Shown here: piece after piece, positions 1-9,257 of the stretch
How positions within the stretch are numbered: the stretch's first letter is position 1
Layout of the letters: every line of letters starts with the position of its first letter
Source: Oscillospiraceae bacterium
Lineage (GTDB): Bacteria > Bacillota > Clostridia > Oscillospirales > Ruminococcaceae
Direction: 5' to 3'
Assembly: GCA_015067025.1 (NCBI GenBank)
Contig: SVNC01000007.1
Coordinates: 82,685-146,684, forward strand
Length of the DNA: 64,000 nt
Program-made: the position numbers and the translations under genes
The notes under the pieces: model-generated
Told to the model about the DNA's origin: nothing
Database searches by the model: none
Seen by the model: only the letters and a program-made list of their open reading frames with translations

Positions 1-125
1 ATAAGCATAGAAATTTCGCTTACTAATTCTCTGAATTCCTTTGAGCCTGTGTTCTTGTCTCTTAAAAGAGATATCTTGTGCTGTACAAGGGGATGGTCAC
101 AGATGTGAAGCTTTTCGTTTGACAT
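1..125 (-). CDS. upp: Uracil phosphoribosyltransferase, N-terminal part (runs off window)
   Basis: The reverse strand from an ATG at 125 reads 41 residues beginning [20 protein letters not shown], then [17 protein letters not shown], with no stop before the window edge. DHPLVQHK and [13 protein letters not shown] are the conserved N-terminal signature of Upp, which makes UMP from uracil and PRPP in pyrimidine salvage. An AGAGG ribosome binding site lies 5 bases upstream of the start. It follows rpiB by about 112 bases and is probably in the same transcript. The rpiB-upp order is common in Firmicutes. The C-terminal PRPP-binding part is outside the window, so only the N-terminus supports the call. 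Confidence 0.88.
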   Translation of the reverse strand, partial: MSNEKLHICDHPLVQHKISLLRDKNTGSKEFRELVSEISML

Positions 126-140
126 AAAGTCCTCTTTTCT

Positions 141-185
141 CCCTATGGTAGAAATTTATTTTTTGCTGACAGGATTTTCATAGGG
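141..185 (-). promoter_or_regulatory. Long-loop inverted repeat in front of upp
   Basis: CCCTATG (141-147) and CATAGGG (179-185) are perfect 7-base arms around a 31-base loop. They sit between rpiB and the upp ribosome binding site, next to a T-rich stretch. It could be a weak terminator or a leader structure for upp. The large loop makes chance plausible. Confidence 0.3.
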
Positions 186-237
186 AAAAATCCGCAGTGT
201 TTATTTTTAAAGCTGTTAATTTTAACGCTTCATTTTC

Positions 238-669
238 TTACTTTTCAAGATTCATTATCTTGTCTATTCTTCTCTGGTGTCTGCCGCCTTCAAATTCTGT
301 ATTCAAAAACACAGTTACGATCTCTTCCGCCGTACCGGTCCCTATAACTCTGCCACCCATACATAAAACGTTGGCATCATTATGAAGTCTTGTGTACTTT
401 GCGGTATAATAATCCTGACAGAGTGCAGCTCTGATACCCTTTATCTTGTTTGCAGACATTGAAATACCAATGCCTGTACCGCATATAAGAATACCCTTAT
501 CGCATTCGCCGCTTGTTATCTTTTCGCAGGTCTTTTCCGCAATATCGGGATAGTCACAGCTTTCGCCGTCACAACCGCAGTCAATAAACTGAATACCGCT
601 TGCTTCGAGAAATTTAATTACCTCGCATTTAAGAGTATATCCGGCGTGGTCGCTTCCTATTGCTATCAT
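238..669 (-). CDS. rpiB: Ribose-5-phosphate isomerase B
   Basis: A 143-residue protein starting MIAIGSDHAGYTLK. The GSDHAG start, the CGTGIGISMSANKIKGIRAA loop with its catalytic cysteine, and the HNDANVLCMGGR segment are hallmarks of the RpiB/LacAB family. Length is normal (140-150). It interconverts ribose-5-phosphate and ribulose-5-phosphate in the cytoplasmic pentose phosphate pathway. It lies 18 bases downstream of tsaB and upstream of upp, which uses the PRPP derived from ribose-5-phosphate. LacA/LacB galactose-6-phosphate isomerases are the main alternative, but no lac tagatose pathway genes are nearby. Confidence 0.95.
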   Translation of the reverse strand: MIAIGSDHAGYTLKCEVIKFLEASGIQFIDCGCDGESCDYPDIAEKTCEKITSGECDKGILICGTGIGISMSANKIKGIRAALCQDYYTAKYTRLHNDANVLCMGGRVIGTGTAEEIVTVFLNTEFEGGRHQRRIDKIMNLEK

Positions 670-687
670 TTTACTTTACCTTTCCTT

Positions 688-1398
688 TTATTCCGTCTTT
701 ATGCCTTGCTTTGCCATAAGCTCTCTCTGAGCCTGAGGGAGCTTTAAATACATCGGCATAAGTGCTTCAGGCTTTATCTGTTCTTTATCCATTGCCGCAA
801 GACATACGCCTGCACCCGTCTGATATCTTAAGTGTGAGGGGCTGAGCCTTACGTTTTTAAGTCCTGCCTTTTCACATTCAGATAACAGCAACTCTGCACC
901 GTCACCCACAAGAACAATTTCCTTGTCCCCGTAAGCTGAAAGATTTTGTGCAAGCTCATCTGCTTTATGACAGCTTTCGTCTGTAAGTCTTGTGACCTTG
1001 CCTTTTTTAATTTCAAAAATTGCGTCAAAGACCTGATTGCATCTTGCGTCAATTGCACTGCACACGATACAGTCAAAGGCTGAAAGATTATACGCCATTG
1101 ATTCGCTTGACGTTACCTCGGCACAGGGCTTATTATTTGCAAAAGCCATACCCTTTACTGCGGATATGCCTATTCTGAGTCCCGTAAAAGAGCCGGGGCC
1201 TGCCGATACTGCAAAAAGATCAATATCAGAAAGCTTAATTTCTGAGTTTTTTATAATATCCTCTACAAGAGGCATAAGCGTTACCGAGTGGGTAAGCTTG
1301 TTGTTTATGACAGTCTGGGCAAGCACTATATCCTTGTCGCTGTCATATATCGCCGCACAGCAGGGTGCGGCTGAGGTGTCTATTCCAAGTATCAGCAT
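688..1398 (-). CDS. tsaB: tRNA threonylcarbamoyladenosine biosynthesis protein TsaB
   Basis: A 236-residue ASKHA-fold protein starting MLILGIDTS, with the conserved AVSAGPGSFTGLRIGI segment around residues 65-80 that defines TsaB (YeaZ). TsaB is the scaffold subunit that works with TsaD and TsaE to put the threonylcarbamoyl group on A37 of ANN-decoding tRNAs. Its start overlaps the tsaE stop by 7 bases, so the two are translationally coupled. TsaD and RimI, which often follow, are not here. The C-terminus (PMYLKLPQAQRELMAKQG) matches the usual TsaB tail. Confidence 0.93.
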   Translation of the reverse strand: MLILGIDTSAAPCCAAIYDSDKDIVLAQTVINNKLTHSVTLMPLVEDIIKNSEIKLSDIDLFAVSAGPGSFTGLRIGISAVKGMAFANNKPCAEVTSSESMAYNLSAFDCIVCSAIDARCNQVFDAIFEIKKGKVTRLTDESCHKADELAQNLSAYGDKEIVLVGDGAELLLSECEKAGLKNVRLSPSHLRYQTGAGVCLAAMDKEQIKPEALMPMYLKLPQAQRELMAKQGIKTE

Positions 1399-1829
1399 AC
1401 GCTTTCCTCCTGCGGAACGTATTTTATAATTCTGCTGTCGTCACCTGTTTTTGTGATCTCCACTATGCAAAAGCGGGGTAAAAAGGTAACGAGCTCAGGG
1501 ATGTTTTCGCTCCATTCTATCGCCATTATGCCGTTTCGGTCAAGATAATCGAAAAAGCCTATAGCGTAAAGATCGTCCATCGTATCAATTCTGAATAAAT
1601 CGAAATGGAAAACGGGCACATCTCCCTCGTATTCATTTACAAGGGCAAAGGTAGGGCTTGTTACCACGTCACCGCAGCCGAAATGATCGGCCACTCCCTT
1701 TGTAAAGTGGGTCTTGCCTGCTCCCATTTCTCCTCTGTATAATATGCAGTCGCCCGAGGACAGCTTTTCGGCAAGCTTTTTGCCTATTGCTATCGTCTGC
1801 TCTGCACTGTCAGATATGAATTTTTCCAT
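1392..1829 (-). CDS. tsaE: tRNA threonylcarbamoyladenosine biosynthesis ATPase TsaE
   Basis: A 145-residue P-loop protein with Walker A GEMGAGKTHF at about residues 34-43, the TSPTFALVNEY segment, and the DLFRIDTMDDLYAIGFFDYL and GIMAIEWSENI motifs typical of TsaE (YjeE). It hydrolyses ATP in the TsaBDE complex during t6A synthesis. Its ATG overlaps the fhs stop by one base (TGATG) and its end overlaps tsaB, so fhs-tsaE-tsaB reads as one transcript. Confidence 0.95.
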   Translation of the reverse strand: MEKFISDSAEQTIAIGKKLAEKLSSGDCILYRGEMGAGKTHFTKGVADHFGCGDVVTSPTFALVNEYEGDVPVFHFDLFRIDTMDDLYAIGFFDYLDRNGIMAIEWSENIPELVTFLPRFCIVEITKTGDDSRIIKYVPQEESVC

Positions 1830-3499
1830 CAGAAAAGTCCTGTTATTTCGCCGTTTGCAAGTACGTCAATATTGTTTGCCGCAGGAACCTTAGGAAGTCC
1901 GGGCATAGTCATAATATCGCCTGTTAATGCAACTACGAAGCCTGCACCTGCAGAAAGCTTTACGTCACGTACTGTGATTTCAAAGTTTTCAGGTCTGCCA
2001 AGCTTTGCAGGATCATCAGATAATGAATACTGAGTCTTTGCAACGCATACGGGTACGTTAGAGAAGCCGATATCTTCAATCTCCTTGATTGCCTTTTCAG
2101 CGGCACCTGTAAAGATGACACCGCTTGCACCGTAGATTTCCTTTGCAATGATCTGAAGCTTTTCCTTGATAGGAAGCTCGCTGTCGTAGATAGGAGCAAA
2201 ATTGCTTTCCTGTTCTTCAATTGTTTCGATAACAGCCTTTGCAAGCTCAATACCGCCCTCGCCGCCGTTTAAGAATACGTCGGAGAAAGCAACCTTTGCA
2301 CCGTGCTTTTCGCAGTATTCACGAACGATTGCAATTTCTGCATCTGTATCTGTATAGAAATGGTTGATTGCAACAACTACCGGCACACCGTACTTTCTCA
2401 TATTGTCGATATGTGCACCGAGGTTTACGATACCCTTACTGAGAGCCTCGGTATTTTCTGTTGTAAGGTCAGCCTTTGCAACGCCGCCGTTGTACTTTAA
2501 TGCACGGATAGTTGCAACAAGAACTGTACAACTGGGCTTAAGACCTGCATAACGGCACTTGATGTCAAAGAACTTTTCAGCACCAAGGTCAGAGCCGAAG
2601 CCTGCCTCTGTTACCGCATATTCGCCGAGCTTTAACGCAAGCTTTGTAGCTCTTACACTGTTACAGCCGTGAGCGATGTTTGCGAAAGGACCGCCGTGAA
2701 TGATAGCGGGTGTATTTTCAAGGGTCTGCACGAGGTTAGGATTTATAGCTTCCTTTAAAAGTGCAGTCATAGAACCTACTGCCGACAGATCCTTTGCGTA
2801 TACGGGCTTGTTGTCGTAAGTATATGCAACTAAAATTCTGCCGAGGCGAAGCTTTAAATCGTCAAGGTCATCTGCAAGGCAGAGGATAGCCATAATTTCA
2901 CTGGCTACCGTGATCTGGAAGTGATCTTCTCTCGGTACGCCGTTTACCTTACCGCCAAGACCGATTATTACGTTACGGAGTGCTCTGTCGTTCATATCAA
3001 GGCAACGCTTGATCTGAATACGTCTGGGGTCGATACCAATAACGTTACCCTGCTGGATATGGTTATCAATAAGAGCACAAAGCAGGTTGTTTGCCGCTGT
3101 TATTGCGTGCATATCACCTGTAAAGTGGAGGTTGATATCCTCCATAGGTACAACCTGAGCATAGCCGCCGCCTGCAGCACCGCCCTTGACGCCGAACACA
3201 GGACCTAATGAAGGTTCACGCAGAGCAAGTACAGCCTTTTTGCCAAGCTTGTACATACCCTGAGCAAGACCGACTGAAGTAGTAGTCTTACCTTCGCCTG
3301 CGGGAGTGGGGTTGATAGCGGTAACGAGTATCAGCTTTCCATCGGGCTTATCTGCTAATCTGTCGATACATTCCTGAGATATCTTTGCCTTATAGTGACC
3401 GTAGGGAACGAGTTCGTCCTCGTTTATGCCAAGGTCAGCGGCGATATCCTTTATTTTAAGCATTTTTGCACTCTGTGCGATTTCAATATCTGTAAGCAT
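1829..3499 (-). CDS. fhs: Formate--tetrahydrofolate ligase
   Basis: 556 residues, the normal family length. The N-terminus carries [18 protein letters not shown] (P-loop, about residues 64-81). This is followed by [37 protein letters not shown] in two pieces and [10 protein letters not shown]. All are signatures of formyltetrahydrofolate synthetase, which makes 10-formyl-THF from formate, THF and ATP. In Clostridia it serves purine and fMet synthesis and acetogenic C1 flow; no Wood-Ljungdahl genes are near. The upstream gap (3500-3606) holds a TTTATCTG/CAGATAAA inverted repeat and AT-rich sequence likely to contain the promoter. Confidence 0.98.
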   Translation of the reverse strand: MLTDIEIAQSAKMLKIKDIAADLGINEDELVPYGHYKAKISQECIDRLADKPDGKLILVTAINPTPAGEGKTTTSVGLAQGMYKLGKKAVLALREPSLGPVFGVKGGAAGGGYAQVVPMEDINLHFTGDMHAITAANNLLCALIDNHIQQGNVIGIDPRRIQIKRCLDMNDRALRNVIIGLGGKVNGVPREDHFQITVASEIMAILCLADDLDDLKLRLGRILVAYTYDNKPVYAKDLSAVGSMTALLKEAINPNLVQTLENTPAIIHGGPFANIAHGCNSVRATKLALKLGEYAVTEAGFGSDLGAEKFFDIKCRYAGLKPSCTVLVATIRALKYNGGVAKADLTTENTEALSKGIVNLGAHIDNMRKYGVPVVVAINHFYTDTDAEIAIVREYCEKHGAKVAFSDVFLNGGEGGIELAKAVIETIEEQESNFAPIYDSELPIKEKLQIIAKEIYGASGVIFTGAAEKAIKEIEDIGFSNVPVCVAKTQYSLSDDPAKLGRPENFEITVRDVKLSAGAGFVVALTGDIMTMPGLPKVPAANNIDVLANGEITGLF

Positions 3500-3606
3500 T
3501 TCTATAACCTGCCTTTACGGAAATTTTCTTTTATCTGTCATACTTTACGGCAGATAAAATTACTTATTTTAAGTATATCACAATACTGTAAAAATTTCAA
3601 TAAACT

Positions 3607-5835
3607 TTAGCTAAATTTTATCTGATTTACGTCATTGTCGTAAAAAGCTCCGGCAACAGGTACGTTTTTGGTTCTGTAGGTGTCTGGATTAGGCAGCATT
3701 CCTTCGGTATAAAGCTCGGCAGAAACCACCGATACGTTCTTATGCTTTATTACCTGTACACCCTGTGTATCTCTTGCAGATTTGGGCAGCACAAGAACGG
3801 TATTGAATATAATCGCCTTACCCACTGCGGATACCACCATAAATTCAGCGTCTTCCTTTATATGATGCATTGATACCAAGGGCGAACCGTCAAAATATGC
3901 ACCTGACAGTTTTTTGCGGCGTGTCTTTGTTTCAAAAGAGCTCATAGGTATCTTTGCACACTTGCCGTTTTCAAAGAAGATGACCAGCATACCGCTGAAG
4001 TCTTCCATAGCAATTACCTTTACTATCTTTTCATCCGCCTCAAGCTCTAACTTTGCAGGGAGATAGTCACCCATCACACTTGCCTTGCTGTCGTCAAAGT
4101 CACAAGCTCTTGCTTTATATACCTGATGTTTATCCGTAAATACAAGAAGCTCTGCCTTGTTTGTACCTTCATACGTGTAGGAGATGCAGTCGCCGTCTTT
4201 GAGCTTATGTTCACCGCTCATACGCAGTGACTGAGGTGTTATCTTCTTGAAGTAGCCTTCTTCTGTAACGAAGATATTTACAGCATAGTCGGGAATTTCT
4301 TCTTCTGCTGCCGCCTCTTCCTGCTCTACGCCATAGATGAACATAGTCTTTCTCGGCTTGCCGTACTTCTTGGCAATTTCAGCAAGCTCGGAGATAATTA
4401 TTTGCTTTACTCTTCTTTCACTGGAAAGTATCTCTTCCATATCAAGAATTTCAGCCTTTAACTGATCAATTTCCTCAGTACGCTTAATTATATAGCCCTT
4501 GTTGATATTTCTGAGCTTTATATCTGCCACGTATTCAGCCTGAACTTCATCAATGCCAAAGCCTATCATAAGGTTTGGTACAACGTCAGCGTCATCCTCG
4601 GTTTCACGGATTATCTTTATCGCCTTGTCGATATCAAGCAGTATCTTTTTAAGGCCCTGTAAAAGATGGAGCTTTTCCTTCTTCTTCTTTAGATCAAACT
4701 TTGTCTTTCTCTTTACACAGGCAATTCTGAAATCTGTCCATTCGGCAAGAATTTCTCTGACGCCCATGACTTTTGGCATACCGCCTACAAGTATATTGAA
4801 GTTGCAGGAGAAGGCTTCCTGTAAAGGAGTCAGCTTGAACAGCTTCTGCATAACTGCTTCGGGGTCGTTGCCACGCTTTAAGTCAATGGCAAGCTTTAAG
4901 CCTGATAAGTCGGTCTCGTCTCTTACGTCGGAGATCTCCTTTACCTTGCCCGCTTTTATCATTTCGATTATCTTGTCCATTATCGCTTCTACCGTTGTGG
5001 TAGGAGGAATTTCGGTAACCTCTATGCAGTTTTCTGATTTATCGTAGACGTATTTTGCTCTAACCTTTATACTGCCTCTGCCGGTTTCATAGATCTTTCT
5101 GGTTTCCGCTTCATCGGCAAGGATAAACGCACCGCCCGGAAAATCAGGACCGGGTAAAGTTGAATATATATCGTGCTCAGGATTTTTCATCAGTGCCGCT
5201 GTAGTTTCGCAAAGCTCTGCTAAATTGAAGGAGCAGATGTTACTTGCCATTGATACGGCAATACCGATGTTGTTGTTTACCAGTACAGCAGGAAATTTTG
5301 TAGGGAGCAATACAGGCTCAGTAAGAGAGTTGTCGTAGTTAGGTACGAAATCCACCGTATCCTTTTCAATATCGGCAAATATCTCGGCACAGATAGGGTC
5401 AAGCTTTGCCTCTGTATAACGGGAAGCGGCAAAGGACATATCTCTTGAATAAGCCTTACCAAAGTTACCCTTACTGTCCACGTAAGGATGGAGCAGGGTC
5501 TCGTTACCTCTTGCAAGTCTTACCATTGTTTCATAAATAGCCATATCGCCGTGGGGATTTAGTTTCATAGTCTGACCGACAATGTTTGCAGACTTTGTTC
5601 TCGCTCCGTTTAAAAGTCCCATCTTGAACATTGTATAGAGCAGCTTTCTGTGAGAAGGCTTGAAACCGTCTATTTCAGGTAACGCACGGGATACTATAAC
5701 GCTCATCGCATAGGGCATATAGTTTTTTGTCAACGTATCCGTGATAGACTGATTTTCAACTATACCTGCTCCCTCTATATAAGCCGTGGGCTTTTTACTG
5801 TCGGTAGCCTTTTTTTCCTTTTTTTCTTTTTTCAT
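3607..5835 (-). CDS. parC: DNA topoisomerase IV / type IIA topoisomerase subunit A
   Basis: 742 residues. After a Lys-rich start it has the breakage-reunion domain: SRALPEIDGFKPSHRK (about 49-64), the quinolone-region-like HGDMAIYETMVRLARG and AASRYTEAKL with the DNA-linking tyrosine Y140. A coiled-coil region (about 400-460) and a C-terminal domain with several propeller-like blades follow. It cleaves and religates DNA to decatenate chromosomes together with the ATPase subunit two genes upstream. The short C-terminal domain without a clear GyrA box favours topoisomerase IV over gyrase. Another gyrA outside the window would be expected. Confidence 0.9.
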   Translation of the reverse strand: MKKEKKEKKATDSKKPTAYIEGAGIVENQSITDTLTKNYMPYAMSVIVSRALPEIDGFKPSHRKLLYTMFKMGLLNGARTKSANIVGQTMKLNPHGDMAIYETMVRLARGNETLLHPYVDSKGNFGKAYSRDMSFAASRYTEAKLDPICAEIFADIEKDTVDFVPNYDNSLTEPVLLPTKFPAVLVNNNIGIAVSMASNICSFNLAELCETTAALMKNPEHDIYSTLPGPDFPGGAFILADEAETRKIYETGRGSIKVRAKYVYDKSENCIEVTEIPPTTTVEAIMDKIIEMIKAGKVKEISDVRDETDLSGLKLAIDLKRGNDPEAVMQKLFKLTPLQEAFSCNFNILVGGMPKVMGVREILAEWTDFRIACVKRKTKFDLKKKKEKLHLLQGLKKILLDIDKAIKIIRETEDDADVVPNLMIGFGIDEVQAEYVADIKLRNINKGYIIKRTEEIDQLKAEILDMEEILSSERRVKQIIISELAEIAKKYGKPRKTMFIYGVEQEEAAAEEEIPDYAVNIFVTEEGYFKKITPQSLRMSGEHKLKDGDCISYTYEGTNKAELLVFTDKHQVYKARACDFDDSKASVMGDYLPAKLELEADEKIVKVIAMEDFSGMLVIFFENGKCAKIPMSSFETKTRRKKLSGAYFDGSPLVSMHHIKEDAEFMVVSAVGKAIIFNTVLVLPKSARDTQGVQVIKHKNVSVVSAELYTEGMLPNPDTYRTKNVPVAGAFYDNDVNQIKFS

Positions 5836-5849
5836 ATTCCTTTAACCTT

Positions 5850-6329
5850 TCAGATAAGACCAAGTTCGTCTTTAAGCTTTGCATAACGCTCTGCATATTT
5901 TTCATCTACAGCCTTTGACGCATTGTAAAGAATATGCTGCAGTACGTCGGCATCCTTTAAAAGCTCCTCGTAGGGCGTACCGTCCGTCTTTTCCTTATCG
6001 GAGTGACCAAGTATCGCCTTTGAGATATTCGCTACCTCGCAGACTGAGAAAAGTCCCGTCTTTGCAAGTAAGGGCAATACCATATCCGCACCCTTTGAGG
6101 CGTGCTTTTCTCTGTCGCCCGTCATATATGCATAGTAGTCGTGCAAAAGACCTGATATCTGTGCAATTTCCGTGCTTAAATTTCTTTTCTTTGCAAGCAG
6201 ACCTGCCATCTGTGATACCCCGAAAAGGTGAATATAGCCTGCCTGTCTTTCGTAAGGGTTTTCTATGTTTTCCAGCATTTCGCATACCACCTGCGAAATG
6301 ACTTCAACTCTGTTTACTTCAAATTCCAT
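5850..6329 (-). CDS. HD-domain phosphohydrolase-like protein between parE and parC
   Basis: 159 residues. Metal-binding HD-type residues are visible: YIHLFGVSQMAGLLAKKR (first His), ISGLLHDYYAY with the HD pair, HASKGADM and AILGHSDKEK. This spacing resembles small HD phosphohydrolases of the YqeK kind, although the family's NadD neighbour is absent. The gene sits 10 bases after parE and 15 before parC, so it is co-transcribed with both topoisomerase subunits. The substrate cannot be inferred; a nucleotide is most likely for this fold. Confidence 0.75.
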   Translation of the reverse strand: MEFEVNRVEVISQVVCEMLENIENPYERQAGYIHLFGVSQMAGLLAKKRNLSTEIAQISGLLHDYYAYMTGDREKHASKGADMVLPLLAKTGLFSVCEVANISKAILGHSDKEKTDGTPYEELLKDADVLQHILYNASKAVDEKYAERYAKLKDELGLI

Positions 6330-6338
6330 TTTAACTCC

Positions 6339-8342
6339 TTAAGATACGTCTATATCGTCCATATAAAGATAGCCGTAATCACGGATGTAATCCTTTCTGC
6401 CGTCAAGATTGTTACCAAGCAGAAGATCAAACATTTCGTAGGTTTTTTCAGCGTCTTCGGGGCACACCTTTATAAGTCGTCTTGTTTCGGGGTTCATAGT
6501 TGTCAGCGACATCATATCAGGCTCGTTTTCACCAAGACCTTTAGAACGCTGGATAGTATATTTCTTATCCCCGAAGGACTCTAAAATCCTCGTCTTTTCC
6601 TGCTCTGTATAAGCAAAGTAGGTTTCGTCCTTACAGTTTATTTCATAAAGGGGAGATTCTGCGATATATACGTATCCCTTTTCAATAACCGTAGGCACAA
6701 GGCGGTAAAGCATTGTTAAAATAAGAGTTCTTATCTGATATCCGTCCACGTCGGCATCGGTGCAGATAACGATCTTTTCCCATCTTAGGTTGTTTAAGTC
6801 AAAGGTGGAAAGGTCCTTGTTGGACTTTGACTTTACCTCAACGCCGCAGCCTAAGATCTTAAGAAGGTTTGTGATGATCTCGCTCTTGAAGATCTGGTCA
6901 TAGCTTGCCTTTAAGCAGTTCAGCGTTTTACCTCTTACCGGCATAACTGCCTGATATTCAGAGTCTCTTGCCTGCTTTACGGCACCTAAAGCCGAGTCAC
7001 CCTCCACTATATAAAGCTCACGCTTTGTAACGTCCTTGCTTCTGCAGTCTACAAATTTAGGGATACGGTTAAGAAGGTCTATCTTCTGAGAAAGAGTCTT
7101 CTTCATGTTTTCCCTTGTCTTTGCGGCGTTTTCTCTTGCACGCTTGTTTATAAGAACCTGCTCGCATATTTTTGCCGCTTCGTCGGGATTTTCAAGGAAG
7201 TATACTTCCAGCGACTGCTTTAACCAGTCGGTCATAGCCTCCTGAATGAATTTATTTGTGATAGATTTTTTGGTCTGGTTTTCATAGCTTGTCTGAGTGG
7301 AGAAGTTTGAAGAAATGAACACAAGGCTGTCTGCCACGTCAACGTATTTTACCTTACCCTCAGTCTTATTATACTTGCTGTTTGCCTTAAGCCAGCCGTC
7401 TATCTGATTTACAAAGGCCGCCTGCCAGGCTTTTTCAGGGCTGCCGCCGTGTTCAAGCCAGCTGGAATTGTGATAGTGCTGGATAAGCTGGACTTTATTT
7501 GAAAAGGCAAAGGCAACGTGCATCTTTACCTTATACATAGGCTTGTCCTCTCTGTCACGACCCTCTCTCTGAGCTGACCATACCTGAGGGGTTGTAAGAG
7601 CGGTATCACGGAGCTGTTCTGTAAGATAGTCGCTGATGCCGTTTTCGTAGCAGTATACGTGCTCTTCAAAACGGGTGTAGCCTGTTTCTTCGTCCATAAC
7701 TTCATTACGGAGTATAAATTTAAGACCGCCGTTTACTACCGCCTGACGTCTTATAACGTCGTCGAAATATTCAAAGCTTACGTCTATATCCGTGAATACG
7801 TTAAGGTCAGGCTTCCATCTGATTTTTGTACCCGTCTTACCGTCAGAATGTCTGCGACGGAAGCCTCTTTCCTCACTCTCCATATTAAAGCCCTTTTCAA
7901 AATGGAGGTTATATATCCAGGTGCCGTTATTACTTTCGACGTCCATATATTCACTGGCAAACTGGGTGGAACAAAGACCAAGACCGTTAAGACCCAAAGA
8001 AAAGGAATAACTGTCGCCGCTGTTGTTATCGTATTTACCACCTGCATAAAGGGTGCAGAATACCAGCTCCCAGTTATATTTCTGCTCATTCTGGTTAAAG
8101 TCAATCGGGATACCTCTGCCGTGGTCCTCTACTTCGATACTTTTATCAAGATATTTCGTTACTGTAATTTCTTTACCAAAACCCTCTCTTGCCTCGTCAA
8201 TGGAGTTTGAGAGTATCTCAAATACAGCGTGACAGCAACCGTCAAGTCCGTCAGAACCGAATATAACACCCGGGCGGAGTCGTACCTGGTCAGGTCCTTT
8301 AAGCTGTTTTATACTGTTGTCATCATAGGTCTTCTTAGCCAT
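6339..8342 (-). CDS. parE: DNA topoisomerase IV / type IIA topoisomerase subunit B
   Basis: 667 residues with a GHKL ATPase domain (EILSNSIDEAREGF; VEDHGRGIPID; LGLNGLGLCSTQFAS), a transducer domain, and the TOPRIM domain with EGDSALGAV and CTDADVDGYQIRTL. The tail has the RSKGLGENEPD motif. It supplies ATP-driven strand passage for ParC. Length fits ParE/GyrB. The promoter at 8412-8440 drives parE, then the HD gene, then parC. Gyrase B is the alternative; pairing with the short ParC favours ParE. Confidence 0.92.
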   Translation of the reverse strand: MAKKTYDDNSIKQLKGPDQVRLRPGVIFGSDGLDGCCHAVFEILSNSIDEAREGFGKEITVTKYLDKSIEVEDHGRGIPIDFNQNEQKYNWELVFCTLYAGGKYDNNSGDSYSFSLGLNGLGLCSTQFASEYMDVESNNGTWIYNLHFEKGFNMESEERGFRRRHSDGKTGTKIRWKPDLNVFTDIDVSFEYFDDVIRRQAVVNGGLKFILRNEVMDEETGYTRFEEHVYCYENGISDYLTEQLRDTALTTPQVWSAQREGRDREDKPMYKVKMHVAFAFSNKVQLIQHYHNSSWLEHGGSPEKAWQAAFVNQIDGWLKANSKYNKTEGKVKYVDVADSLVFISSNFSTQTSYENQTKKSITNKFIQEAMTDWLKQSLEVYFLENPDEAAKICEQVLINKRARENAAKTRENMKKTLSQKIDLLNRIPKFVDCRSKDVTKRELYIVEGDSALGAVKQARDSEYQAVMPVRGKTLNCLKASYDQIFKSEIITNLLKILGCGVEVKSKSNKDLSTFDLNNLRWEKIVICTDADVDGYQIRTLILTMLYRLVPTVIEKGYVYIAESPLYEINCKDETYFAYTEQEKTRILESFGDKKYTIQRSKGLGENEPDMMSLTTMNPETRRLIKVCPEDAEKTYEMFDLLLGNNLDGRKDYIRDYGYLYMDDIDVS

Positions 8343-8411
8343 CGGTCGTTTCCTTTCGCTACTTTTATGAATAGGGCTGTAAACCCGTAAAATTTTAAAA
8401 ATACATAAAAT

Positions 8412-8440
8412 ATTGTATCATAATTTCAAAAATTTTGCAA
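8412..8440 (-). promoter_or_regulatory. Sigma-A promoter of parE-HD-parC
   Basis: On the reverse strand, TTGCAA (8435-8440), a 17-base spacer and TACAAT (8412-8417). It lies about 70 bases upstream of the parE start. Confidence 0.6.
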
Positions 8441-8489
8441 GCAGATTTCCCACAATACGCCTGTACTGTAACTGTATTTTTAATTCTTA

Positions 8490-8518
8490 TTGACTAATCT
8501 CTCTTTTTAAGGTAAAAT
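8490..8518 (+). promoter_or_regulatory. Sigma-A promoter upstream of ECF sigma gene
   Basis: TTGACT (8490-8495), a 17-base spacer and TAAAAT (8513-8518). The predicted start near 8525 leaves a leader of about 165 bases before the sigma gene. An additional ECF-like pair (GAAAC near 8621 and CCTACTA near 8642, 16 bases apart) could be an autoregulated promoter nearer the gene. Confidence 0.5.
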
Positions 8519-8641
8519 AAAGGTGTATGTGTAAAATATATTGTGGCAGATAGTTGTTAATTTGCACAAATTATCAGCTCAGATTTCTACACTGAATTTA
8601 GTTTTAATTTTTAAAATCGTGAAACTTTTCGTCAAAATCTG

Positions 8642-8657
8642 CCTACTACAAAGTAGG
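8642..8657 (+). promoter_or_regulatory. Leader hairpin before ECF sigma gene
   Basis: CCTACT and AGTAGG are perfect 6-base arms around ACAA, 31 bases before the sigma start and just upstream of its ribosome binding region. It may be an operator or an RNA hairpin. It overlaps the proposed ECF -10. Confidence 0.3.
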
Positions 8658-8688
8658 TGGCAAAGTGAGGTGAGCCAAAGGGCACTGC

Positions 8689-9234
8689 ATGAGTCACAAC
8701 AAAGATATAAACAGCTATTTCAACAGCGTGTACGATGATACGATAAAATCGGTGACGCGCTTTATTGTCAGCAAATGCGGTAATTTTGAAGATGCCGAGG
8801 ATATGGTCCAGAACGTGTATACGAGATTTTTTCAGCGTATATCGCAAAAGGGCTATGAGGATATCGAAAGTCCCGAGGCTTTTCTTATAAACATTGCCAA
8901 ATTTGAGTGCAAAACGTATTTTTCAGTAAAGAAGAAAAACGAAAAGGTTTCTTCCTTTGCGGATTATTCTGAGGAAGAAATGGTAAATATAGAAGCAGAA
9001 ATGTCAAAACCACAGAGATCCTTAGAGGATATTATGTGCAACAAACTGCTTGCAAAAAAAATATTTGACGATATTGTAAACACTGATGAAATGACGGGTC
9101 AGATATTCTATCTGCATTTTGTCTGTGATATGAAGCTTGAGGACGTGGCTGCTGCCCTTGACGTCAAGCTGTCAACGGTAAAAAACAAGCTCTACCGTAC
9201 TATTGAACGGCTGAGAAAAAAGTATAAATTCTGA
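8689..9234 (+). CDS. ECF-type sigma-70 family RNA polymerase sigma factor
   Basis: 181 residues. The N-terminal half has the sigma-2 region (FEDAEDMVQNVYTRFFQR, about 43-60). The C-terminal half has a sigma-4 helix-turn-helix (LHFVCDMKLEDVAAALDVKL, then STVKNKLYRTIERLRKKY). It lacks sigma-1.1 and sigma-3, so it is an ECF factor. AAAGGG lies 6 bases before the ATG. The next gene, 23 bases downstream, encodes a single-pass membrane protein likely to be its anti-sigma partner. The target regulon is not visible. Confidence 0.9.
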   Translation: MSHNKDINSYFNSVYDDTIKSVTRFIVSKCGNFEDAEDMVQNVYTRFFQRISQKGYEDIESPEAFLINIAKFECKTYFSVKKKNEKVSSFADYSEEEMVNIEAEMSKPQRSLEDIMCNKLLAKKIFDDIVNTDEMTGQIFYLHFVCDMKLEDVAAALDVKLSTVKNKLYRTIERLRKKYKF

Positions 9235-9257
9235 TCTTACGAAAGGAGGCTTTTAAA

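Noticed and set aside
3500..3606. Tetrahydrofolate riboswitch before fhs
   Set aside because: The leader is too short and the conserved aptamer bases are missing.
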